Source: JBFKPQ01 sp041628225 | GTDB lineage: Bacteria > Actinomycetota > Acidimicrobiia > Spongiisociales > JAENVV01 | Length of the DNA: 13,266 bases | Direction of reading: 5' to 3' | Assembly: GCA_041628225.1 (NCBI GenBank) | Contig: JBFKPQ010000060.1 | Coordinates: 1-13,266 of the forward strand | In this document: positions 6,317-12,157 of the stretch, piece after piece | How the letters are laid out: every line of letters begins with the position of its first letter | Numbering within the stretch: the first letter of the stretch is position 1 | Notes under the pieces: model-generated | Seen by the model: the letters and a program-made list of their open reading frames with translations, nothing else | Databases searched by the model: none | What the model was told of the DNA's origin: nothing | Program-made: the position numbers and the translations under genes

Positions 6317-6814
6317 GTGCAGATCTTGGTTGCCACGGCCGGTGCGCTCCCTCCCGCGGCCGTGGCGTCGTACGTCTCCTCGCATGGACCTGACGTCGAT
6401 GTCGTCGTCATGACGGCCATCGAGGTACCTCGGACGTTCCTGCAGGAACTGGAAGCCGAAGGATGGGATCCGCTGGAGGACGAACGCACCGCCGAAACCG
6501 AGCGTGCCGTGGCCGGGTATGTCGAGGAGCGGGGTCTCCGGCTCGTTCAGCCCATCGTCGGAGCGTTGGATGCGATCGGTGTCACTGCGCAGGCGCTGCT
6601 CGTCGAGCATTCGGAACCGGCCACCGCCATCCTCGAAGCGGCTGCTGAACTCGGGACGGATCTCATCGTCGTCGGTGCGACCAAACCGTTGTTTGCGGAG
6701 TCGGCCTGGCAGAGCGTCGCGCAGCAGTTGATGGTCTCTAGCCCCGTCCCGCTGCTCATGGTCCCAGGGGTGCGTCGGGCTGAGGACGACGATGAGGACG
6801 AAGCGGGCAGCTGA
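6317..6814 (+). CDS. Universal stress protein (UspA)-like protein
   Basis: The protein has 165 residues. It opens with a beta strand MQILVATAG, ends its core with GTDLIVVGATKP (113-124) and SVAQQLMVSSPVPLLMVP (133-150), and so follows the Rossmann-like UspA layout in which the last strand carries PVPLLMVP. ATP-binding Usp proteins have G-2x-G-9x-G-S/T after the VVG strand; here only the first glycine is clear (G120), the segment reads ATKPLFAESAWQ, and the later glycines are missing, so it is probably a non-ATP-binding member. An acidic tail (EDDDEDE, about 156-162) ends the protein. The GTG start is supported by the -10 box 6 nt upstream. The next gene starts 31 nt after the stop. Confidence 0.75.
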   Translation: MQILVATAGALPPAAVASYVSSHGPDVDVVVMTAIEVPRTFLQELEAEGWDPLEDERTAETERAVAGYVEERGLRLVQPIVGALDAIGVTAQALLVEHSEPATAILEAAAELGTDLIVVGATKPLFAESAWQSVAQQLMVSSPVPLLMVPGVRRAEDDDEDEAGS

Positions 6815-6815
6815 G

Positions 6816-6821
6816 TAGGAT
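6816..6821 (+). promoter_or_regulatory. Possible -10 box (TAGGAT) for the flavin-reductase gene
   Basis: TAGGAT fits TANNNT and lies 24 nt before GTG 6846, ahead of a clear Shine-Dalgarno sequence. If real it would give a short leader and a separate transcript from the UspA-like gene. No -35 was identified. Confidence 0.25.
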
Positions 6822-6835
6822 CCCCCGGGCGATCT

Positions 6836-6842
6836 AGGAGGA
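6836..6842 (+). promoter_or_regulatory. Strong Shine-Dalgarno AGGAGGA
   Basis: AGGAGGA ends 3 nt before GTG 6846, with the GGAGG core 4 nt away. It is the strongest ribosome site in the window and fixes the start of the flavin-reductase-like gene. It contrasts with the leaderless-looking neighbours. Confidence 0.7.
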
Positions 6843-6845
6843 CCT

Positions 6846-7346
6846 GTGCCGGCCGACGAACTCATCAACCGGGTCACGTGGAAGATCCCGAATGCTCTTG
6901 CGCTCGTCGGATCGCGGGCCGGCGACGAATGGAACGGGATGACGACGAGCTGGATCACCCAGGTGGCGATGGAGCCGGTCCTCATCGCGATCGGAGTCGA
7001 CAAGAAGGCGGTGACGCATCGCCTCATCGCCGATGGCGGCTCGTTCACGGTCAACCTGTGGGACGCAGAAGACACGCGACCGTTCGTCAAGTTTTCGAAG
7101 CCGGCCCAAAAGGATGGCATGGCGCTCAATGGCCGGCCCATCCGAGAGGGCACGACCGGCGCGCCGATCTTCTCCGAGGCGATCGCCTGGATGGACTGCA
7201 CGGTCTGGCAGGCCGTCGACTGCGGCACGCACACGCTTTTCATCGGCGAACTCGTCGACTGCGACATCACCGACGATGACGCCCGCCCGGCCGCCATGTC
7301 GGACACGCGCATGAAGTACGGTGGTGTTCGGCGGGGCGGACACTGA
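6846..7346 (+). CDS. Flavin reductase-like domain protein (FMN-binding split barrel)
   Basis: This 166-residue protein matches the flavin reductase-like family (DIM6/NTAB), small FMN- or FAD-binding split-barrel enzymes that reduce flavin for a partner oxygenase or act as heme/flavin redox proteins. Supporting blocks are NGMTTSWITQVAMEP at residues 30-44 (the usual flavin-phosphate loop), GSFTVNLW at 65-72, THTLFIGELVDCD at 128-140 and the C-terminal MKYGGV at 156-161. Length is normal for the family. The start is GTG 6846 behind a strong Shine-Dalgarno sequence. An SDR oxidoreductase starts 12 nt after the stop, so the two are very likely co-transcribed. No oxygenase partner is in this window, so the physiological acceptor is unknown. 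Confidence 0.88.
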   Translation: MPADELINRVTWKIPNALALVGSRAGDEWNGMTTSWITQVAMEPVLIAIGVDKKAVTHRLIADGGSFTVNLWDAEDTRPFVKFSKPAQKDGMALNGRPIREGTTGAPIFSEAIAWMDCTVWQAVDCGTHTLFIGELVDCDITDDDARPAAMSDTRMKYGGVRRGGH

Positions 7347-7358
7347 AGGAACGAGGAC

Positions 7359-8135
7359 ATGGACGCACGAGTAGATGACCGGGTAGCAATCGTCACCGGC
7401 GGGAGTCGCGGCATCGGTCTCGCAACGGCCGTCGAGCTGATCAACAGCGGAGCGCGCGGTGTGGTCGTCACCAGCCGGAAGCCTGACAACCTCGAGGCTG
7501 CCGTCGCCGAGATCCGGGAAGCCGTCGACCGCCCCGAGGCCGTCCACGGGATCGTCGCGGCCGCCGACGACGACGCGCGAGCCACAGAAGCGGTCGCCGA
7601 GACGATCGCCCACTTTGGCGCGGTCGACATCCTCGTCAACAACGCGGGCACCAATCCGGCCGTCGGCAATCTCGCCGACGTGGATCTCGGGGCTCTCGAC
7701 AAGACCTGGGATGTGAACCAGCGTGCACCGATCGTCTGGTCGGCGCAGGTGTGGCAGCAGTGGATGGCCGAACACGGGGGTGCCATCGTCAACGTGGCCT
7801 CGGTGGGCGGTCTCGGTCCCAGCCCGCTGCTCGGCGCCTACAACGTGTCGAAGGCCGCGCTCATCTACACGACCCGGCAGATGGCCTTCGAGATGGCCCC
7901 GACCGTCCGCGTCAATGCGGTGGCGCCGGCCGTGGTGAAGACGCGCTTGTCGGAGCTCTTGTGGTCGGCCGATGAACAGGGCGCCGCCGACCAACACCCG
8001 CTCCGGCGACTCGGACTACCCGAAGACATCGCCAACGCCATCGTGTTCCTGGCATCTGACAAAGCGTCGTGGATCACGGGCATCACGCTTCCCGTCGACG
8101 GCGGTGTGGTCAACGCCTCCAGCTCCGTTGGCTGA
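7359..8135 (+). CDS. Short-chain dehydrogenase/reductase (classical SDR)
   Basis: This 258-residue NAD(P)-dependent oxidoreductase has all classical SDR marks: the cofactor motif TGGSRGIG at 13-20, NNAG at 94-97, Asn120, catalytic Ser148, and YNVSK with Tyr161 and Lys165. The C-terminal LPVDGG (244-249) is also typical. Ser, Tyr and Lys have the normal spacing, so it should be active, reducing a ketone or oxidising an alcohol; the substrate is not readable. Ser15 and Arg17 in TGGSRG and the SRK at 39-41 lean toward NADPH. AAGGA eight nt upstream and GAGG nearer the ATG support the start. The gene follows the flavin reductase by 12 nt, and its end overlaps the next gene by about 32 nt if that gene starts at GTG 8104. 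Confidence 0.95.
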   Translation: MDARVDDRVAIVTGGSRGIGLATAVELINSGARGVVVTSRKPDNLEAAVAEIREAVDRPEAVHGIVAAADDDARATEAVAETIAHFGAVDILVNNAGTNPAVGNLADVDLGALDKTWDVNQRAPIVWSAQVWQQWMAEHGGAIVNVASVGGLGPSPLLGAYNVSKAALIYTTRQMAFEMAPTVRVNAVAPAVVKTRLSELLWSADEQGAADQHPLRRLGLPEDIANAIVFLASDKASWITGITLPVDGGVVNASSSVG

Positions 8136-9405
8136 TCGCCGACTCGCCGCGTTGCTCGTGGCGGTGCTGGTGGGATGCTCGGGCGCCGACCCCCTGCCAG
8201 AGGGACCCGGCGCTGCCGATGTCGCAACGGGTTTCGCCACCGCGACGACCTCCGGTCGCGTCGATGGCAACCGCTTCGTGGCCGGGTCGGGAGACCTTCC
8301 GGGTGCTGAGCCAATCGATCTGGTGATCGACGAGATCCCCGCCTGGTTGGTGTTGGCTCCTCAGGAAGACCATCTCGTGCTCGTCGTCGTCACCGATGCG
8401 GGTACGGTGCTCAGCTACCGACTCGACGGTCCGTCCCCCGTCCCGGTCGAGGTCAACCTCGACCGGCTTCCGGAGGGCGCCCCGCCGGCCGTCGCCCACG
8501 GCCAGGGGACGCTGGTGTTGGCGCCACCCGTCCCGGCCGGTTCGACGCTCACCAATCCGCTGGCGCTGACGACCGGTGGCTTGGCGTTCGTGGCGTCGGA
8601 CGGCGCGGTCATCGTGTCGGACGCCGCGGGCAATCGACGTTTCGAGATCGACGCCATGCTGGACGGCCGCCTGGCGGTGTCGGCACAGGGCACGCTGGCG
8701 GTACTGACGGGACCAACGGACCGGTACGGGCACGGTGTCCTCGGCGACAGGCTGGAGGCGGATGCGGTCACCTTGATCTCGCTCGCCGACCTCACCGAGG
8801 TGGCGACGTGGCGGCCCTCGACCGGCGGGGTCATCGAATCCAACGCGCCGCTGTGGGCCGACGTCGATGGGGATGGCGCAGACGAGCTGGTGGTGACGGT
8901 CAGCGACGCGCGAACGGGCGCGCGTCTGACCGTGGTCTCCCAGGACGGTACGGAGTTGGGCTCTTCCGACGCCATCGGCAACGGCAATCGATGGCGACAT
9001 CTCATCGCGGCCGGACCCGTTGGGCCCAACGGGGAGATCGAGGTGGTGGCCATGCGGACGCCCCACATCGGAGGCATCGTCCAATTCTGGCGGTGGACGG
9101 ACACCGAGCTGGAACTGGCCGCGGCGGCCGAGTCGTATTCGAGCCACCGGCTGGGAAGCCGCAATCTCGACATGGCCGTCGCAGTCGACGGGGATGGCGA
9201 CGGGATCGTCGAGGTGATCGTGCCTGACCGTCCCCGATCCACGCTGGTGGCGATCCAGCGCAACGCCGATGGCGCGTCCGAGCCATACCGGCTCGAGCTC
9301 GACGGCGAGCTGACGTCCAACCTGGCGGCCGCCGTCGATCCGGCAACGGGTCGGTTGGTTCTCGTCGCAGGCACGGAGCGGGGCACGATCCGCCTCTGGC
9401 CCTGA
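8104..9405 (+). CDS. Lipoprotein with FG-GAP/VCBS-like calcium-loop repeats
   Basis: The protein has 433 residues from GTG 8104, or 425 from TTG 8128; neither has a clear Shine-Dalgarno sequence, and the open frame further upstream antisense-shifts through the SDR gene. Arg-Arg (12-13), a hydrophobic run and the lipobox LVGC (Cys25) mark a lipoprotein. The mature part looks like a beta-propeller or integrin-alpha-like repeat protein. Two calcium-type loops are plain: DVDGDGADE at 253-261 and VDGDGDGIVEV at 361-371, each followed by a hydrophobic strand (LVVTV, VIVPD) as in FG-GAP/VCBS repeats. These domains usually bind partners or sugars outside the cell. It ends 3 bp before the convergent DUF427 gene. 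It is probably translated by coupling from the SDR; a functional link to the redox genes is not shown. Confidence 0.8.
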   Translation: MWSTPPAPLADRRLAALLVAVLVGCSGADPLPEGPGAADVATGFATATTSGRVDGNRFVAGSGDLPGAEPIDLVIDEIPAWLVLAPQEDHLVLVVVTDAGTVLSYRLDGPSPVPVEVNLDRLPEGAPPAVAHGQGTLVLAPPVPAGSTLTNPLALTTGGLAFVASDGAVIVSDAAGNRRFEIDAMLDGRLAVSAQGTLAVLTGPTDRYGHGVLGDRLEADAVTLISLADLTEVATWRPSTGGVIESNAPLWADVDGDGADELVVTVSDARTGARLTVVSQDGTELGSSDAIGNGNRWRHLIAAGPVGPNGEIEVVAMRTPHIGGIVQFWRWTDTELELAAAAESYSSHRLGSRNLDMAVAVDGDGDGIVEVIVPDRPRSTLVAIQRNADGASEPYRLELDGELTSNLAAAVDPATGRLVLVAGTERGTIRLWP

Positions 9406-9408
9406 CCC

Positions 9409-9873
9409 TCACCAACCCCGGGTGCCGGGGCCACCTTTGAACGGGCCGCTCACATCGGGCGTGATCCAGCCGCCGTAGAACGTGCCCTCCTGCGGCAGCA
9501 CCGTGTGAGGTCCGACGGTGCACCGATCCATGAGCTGGGCGAAGAAGGCGACGTGGTCGGTCAACGCCTCGTAGCCTGCGGTCGGAGACTCGTAGCCCCA
9601 GGCGGCGTTGGTCGCGGCGCGTCGATCGACCTCGACCGACCAATACGTCGACCGCCCCTTGAACTCGCACCAGGTGGCATGGTCTGCTCGAACCAGCCGG
9701 TCCATGTCGATGTCGTCGACCGGGAGGTAGTACGTGGGTGGGTGGCTGGTCTCGAGTACCGCCAGCGCCGACTCGGTGTCGGCGATCGTGGTGTCGGCGA
9801 TGGTCACGGTGATCCGCCGTGACTCGGGCCGAATGATCGGTGGGCGGGGGTAGTCCCACACGGACTCGGTCAT
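9409..9873 (-). CDS. DUF427 family protein
   Basis: This 154-residue protein matches DUF427 (Pfam name NTP_transf_9, despite no proven transferase activity). Signature blocks are ATWCEFKGRSTYWSV in the middle, AAWGYESP, and the C-terminal block FYGGWITPDVSGPFKGGPG. Family members are small cytoplasmic beta-rich proteins of unknown function. The frame is open for 15 codons further upstream, but ATG 9873 gives the expected N-terminus (MTESVWDYPRPP) and overlaps the stop of the DUF4032 gene as ATGA, so translation is probably coupled and the two products used together. The stop lies 3 bp from the convergent lipoprotein stop. Length is at the normal to slightly long end for single-domain members. 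Confidence 0.9.
   Translation of the reverse strand: MTESVWDYPRPPIIRPESRRITVTIADTTIADTESALAVLETSHPPTYYLPVDDIDMDRLVRADHATWCEFKGRSTYWSVEVDRRAATNAAWGYESPTAGYEALTDHVAFFAQLMDRCTVGPHTVLPQEGTFYGGWITPDVSGPFKGGPGTRGW
9416..9430 (+). terminator. Small GC hairpin after the FG-GAP lipoprotein gene, possible terminator
   Basis: CCCCGG (9416-9421), a 3-nt loop GTG, and CCGGGG (9425-9430) form a 6-bp all-GC stem starting 11 nt after the stop codon at 9405. It has no T-run and lies inside the coding sequence of the convergent DUF427 gene, so it may reflect codon choice (Pro-Gly codons) as much as termination. Confidence 0.3.
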
Positions 9874-11066
9874 GCGTCTGTCACCGGATCGATGCCGGGC
9901 CTCCCGGCCTCCAGCCACGATGCGAAAGCCTTCTCGGTGCCGATGTCATAGCCGGCAGCCGACGACTGGAGGTAGCGGTGGTGCAGCAGGTCGCAATAGG
10001 CCTGGATCGGATCGCCGACGCCTTCGGTCGCTCGCAGCTTCGCGAGATAGGGTTCGAACTGCGCCACCCGCCATTTGATGGCACCGATGGCCTTGCCGGA
10101 GTCCGAGTGATGGTGCTCCTTGGCTTGGTAGTAGTACAAGTCGGAGAGGATCTGATGCGCCTGGCTCTCCAGCGCCTCGATGCCGGTCAGCTCGTACAGC
10201 CGGTCGCGGTGAAACGATCGGCCGGCGACGCGGGTGCGGATCCGCAGTTTGCTGCCGTCGCCACTGGGTATGAGGTCGATCTCGTCGACGGTGAACCCGA
10301 GGTCGTTGAGGCGGTGGATGCGTTCTCGGATCTTGTATCGCTCCTCTGGGCCGATGATGTCCTCGCGGGCGAGTTCCGCCCAGAGCCCGTGGTAGCGCGC
10401 CGAGATGTCGACGCCCAGCTCCAGGTCGGCGACGTCGATGGCGACACCGGTGGCCGCCGCGATGTCGGCCATGCCTCCCGCCACGTTGACCTCCATGATC
10501 TCGAGGTCCTCGATTCGTTTGCCATCGCTCAGGTGTTCGTGCAGGGAGGCCGTCTCGGCGTCGACCAGCATCGTCTCGATGCTCGGACCGTCGTACCGGT
10601 AGAGCACGTTCGACAGGCTGCAATCTCCCCAAAAACATCCAGCCAGGTGCAGTTGGACGAGCAGTCCGGCAAAGGCATCGAGCATCCGGTCTCGGTTGAC
10701 GCCGAACCCGGCTCCGGCGAGCAGCTCACGATATGAGAACGAGTGGTCGACGTAGCGGGTGATCAGGGCGGCCGACCTCTCATCCGTGGGGTCGTCGGTC
10801 CGGCGTTCCACGAGCCCGACGGCCAGCACCGACGGCACCTCGATCGGTTCGAGGGCTCGCAGCACGGCGTAGTCCTGGTGGGCGGGCCGGGTGGACAGCT
10901 CTTTCACCGCGTAGATGCCCTGCCGGTACGACACGAACCGCACCTCGTGTCGGGAGATTCCCTTGGGGAGGTCCACGATGCGTTCGGTTTCCCATTCGGC
11001 GAGCGGCTCGTCCCACGGCAGGTCCAAAAAGTCGGGATGGCCGGGACGAATGGTCAGCTCGGGCAT
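9870..11066 (-). CDS. DUF4032 protein with kinase-like fold
   Basis: This 398-residue protein resembles the actinobacterial DUF4032 family, often annotated as lipopolysaccharide-kinase-like. Kinase-fold residues are in order: YAVKEL with Lys55 (ATP-phosphate lysine), then HLAGCFWGDCSLSN with His140, Asp148 (catalytic base position) and Asn153 (metal ligand), then LVDAET with Asp169 in place of the DFG aspartate. This HxxGxxxGDxxxxN...D pattern is like RIO/ABC1/WaaP-type small-molecule or atypical protein kinases. Residues 176-398 form a second, mostly helical region with no recognised motif. There is no signal peptide, so it is cytoplasmic. The start at 11066 is leaderless-looking, with TAGGCT 6 nt upstream. 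Its stop overlaps the DUF427 start (ATGA). The substrate is unknown; conservation of Lys, Asp, Asn and Asp suggests it is not a dead pseudokinase. Confidence 0.85.
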   Translation of the reverse strand: MPELTIRPGHPDFLDLPWDEPLAEWETERIVDLPKGISRHEVRFVSYRQGIYAVKELSTRPAHQDYAVLRALEPIEVPSVLAVGLVERRTDDPTDERSAALITRYVDHSFSYRELLAGAGFGVNRDRMLDAFAGLLVQLHLAGCFWGDCSLSNVLYRYDGPSIETMLVDAETASLHEHLSDGKRIEDLEIMEVNVAGGMADIAAATGVAIDVADLELGVDISARYHGLWAELAREDIIGPEERYKIRERIHRLNDLGFTVDEIDLIPSGDGSKLRIRTRVAGRSFHRDRLYELTGIEALESQAHQILSDLYYYQAKEHHHSDSGKAIGAIKWRVAQFEPYLAKLRATEGVGDPIQAYCDLLHHRYLQSSAAGYDIGTEKAFASWLEAGRPGIDPVTDA

Positions 11067-11072
11067 CCGGGC

Positions 11073-11078
11073 AGCCTA
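11073..11078 (-). promoter_or_regulatory. Putative -10 box (TAGGCT) of the DUF4032-DUF427 operon
   Basis: On the minus strand TAGGCT is followed by 6 nt and then ATG 11066, without a Shine-Dalgarno sequence. Its -35 region would lie at about 11096-11101, inside the first codons of the divergent DUF971 gene. It is separated by only 4 bp from the -10 box of the opposite promoter. Confidence 0.5.
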
Positions 11079-11082
11079 CCGG

Positions 11083-11088
11083 TAGCCT
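11083..11088 (+). promoter_or_regulatory. Putative -10 box (TAGCCT) of the DUF971 gene
   Basis: TAGCCT is followed by 6 nt and then ATG 11095, with no Shine-Dalgarno sequence. The corresponding -35 region (about 11060-11065) lies over the start codon of the DUF4032 gene. The two boxes share the perfect palindrome CTACCGGTAG at 11076-11085. Confidence 0.5.
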
Positions 11089-11094
11089 GGCGAC

Positions 11095-11403
11095 ATGGAT
11101 GCTCCCGAGCGGATCGAAGTGGTGGGCGGAGAGATGGTTGCGCTCGCCTGGCCGGACGGACTCACCGCCGAGCTGTCGGCACGGCAGCTTCGTGACGCCT
11201 GTGCGTGTGCCGACTGTCGCGCCGATGACACCTCCCGCCGGACGTTGCGCCTCGTCGTGCCGATCCTGGTGACGATCACCGACGCCGAAATCGTCGGTGG
11301 CTATGGATTGCGGTTCTCGTTCGCCCCGGACGGCCACCACACGGGCATCTTCACGTTCGATCAGCTCCGGGAGCTGGCTGACACTTCGGACACCAATAGG
11401 TGA
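11095..11403 (+). CDS. DUF971 protein (gamma-butyrobetaine hydroxylase-like N-terminal domain)
   Basis: This 102-residue protein is a stand-alone DUF971 domain, the zinc-binding fold found at the N-terminus of gamma-butyrobetaine hydroxylase and next to Mrp-type Fe-S proteins. Visible are LAWPDGLTAELSARQLRDACACADC (start), VGGY at about 67-70, and DGHHTGIFTFDQLREL (79-94). Cys36, Cys38, Cys41 and His81 or His82 match the CxCxxC...H zinc site of that fold, so it likely binds structural zinc. Its cellular role is unsettled; some members are linked to Fe-S or cofactor metabolism. The start is supported by the -10 box 6 nt upstream. Its last 17 codons overlap, antisense, the end of the Nei gene. 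Confidence 0.88.
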   Translation: MDAPERIEVVGGEMVALAWPDGLTAELSARQLRDACACADCRADDTSRRTLRLVVPILVTITDAEIVGGYGLRFSFAPDGHHTGIFTFDQLRELADTSDTNR

Positions 11404-12157
11404 TGCGTTCGAGGTCGCCCACCCAGGCGGCCTCGATGGCGGTCCGACACCGGCGGCATGGCTTGCCCTGCCGGTTGTAGACCCACAGGGTGTGGCCGCG
11501 GCGCGGGTCGCCGGTCGTGATCCGTTCCGGTCGAGAGCGGTTGAGCATGAGCAGCTGGCGGGACCGGTCGACGAGCCGGCGGAGCGTTGCGTGGTCGACC
11601 TCGTCAGGAGGCGTTTCGGGGTGGACCCGCTCCATGAACAACACCTCCGACTTGTAGACGTTGCCGATTCCGGCCATGCCTCGCTGGTCGCTCAACGTCT
11701 CGGCGATGGTGGCACGTTTCAGGGTTGTCAGACGCTGAAGCGCCTCTTCGGGCGCGAACTCGTCGGCGGTGAGGTCGGGGCCGAGGTGGGCCATCGAGCG
11801 TCGCACCGCCTCGGGCTTGTCGACCTCGATGTCGGGCGCCGAAAAGCACACCGCCACGGCATCGGACACGGTCAGCACGACGCGGGCGGCGCCGGCCGGA
11901 CGCCGCCACCTCCCATCGGTCCCGTAGACATGCCAGACGCCCGGCATGCCGAGGTGCGTGCGGATCGTCAGCCCGGCATCGGTGTCGATCACGAGATGTT
12001 TTCCGACGGATGCGACCGATGTCACGGTGCTGCCGGTGAGCTGACGCGACGCGGCCCGCACCGGCGCCGCCGAGCCCGCCACCCGTTCGAGCTCATGGCC
12101 GACCAGAGCAGATCCCACCCGTTGGGCGGCCCGGTAGAGCGTGTCGCCTTCTGGCAT
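11351..12157 (-). CDS. nei: Nei/Fpg family DNA glycosylase (endonuclease VIII type)
   Basis: This 268-residue bifunctional DNA glycosylase/AP lyase removes oxidised bases. It has the processed N-terminus MPEGDT, with Pro2 as Schiff-base nucleophile and Glu3 as general acid, and Lys53 in GKHL. The helix-two-turn-helix block SDQRGMAGIGNVYKSE lies at 156-171. The C-terminal zinc finger has Cys234-x-x-Cys237 and Cys256-x-x-Cys259, with Arg251 at the DNA-binding hairpin arginine position. PEGDT places it with Nei rather than Fpg/MutM. The start shares one base with the Lhr stop (TGATG), so translation is probably coupled. In mycobacteria nei also sits beside lhr. The 3' end, including both C-terminal zinc cysteine codons, overlaps the convergent DUF971 gene. 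Confidence 0.95.
   Translation of the reverse strand: MPEGDTLYRAAQRVGSALVGHELERVAGSAAPVRAASRQLTGSTVTSVASVGKHLVIDTDAGLTIRTHLGMPGVWHVYGTDGRWRRPAGAARVVLTVSDAVAVCFSAPDIEVDKPEAVRRSMAHLGPDLTADEFAPEEALQRLTTLKRATIAETLSDQRGMAGIGNVYKSEVLFMERVHPETPPDEVDHATLRRLVDRSRQLLMLNRSRPERITTGDPRRGHTLWVYNRQGKPCRRCRTAIEAAWVGDLERITYWCPKCQPAPGADRT

Noticed and set aside
6170..7792. Long minus-strand open frames (540 codons here; also 6834-7997).
   Set aside because: They run antisense to the UspA-like, flavin reductase and SDR genes, which have clear family motifs. The translations are low-complexity (Ser, Arg, Pro rich) with no recognisable domain, as expected for high-GC shadows.
8110..9434. Minus-strand frames opposite the FG-GAP lipoprotein (345 and 339 codons).
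   Set aside because: No domain or signal is visible, and the plus-strand frame has a lipobox and calcium-loop repeats.
9874..9918. Longer DUF427 start at 9918.
   Set aside because: The added residues (MAGGREARHRSGDRR) are shadow-like, and ATG 9873 forms the ATGA overlap and gives the family's N-terminus.
9840..10736. 298-codon plus-strand frame opposite DUF4032.
   Set aside because: Fairly protein-like in composition but antisense to a recognisable DUF4032 gene with kinase residues, and without a ribosome site.
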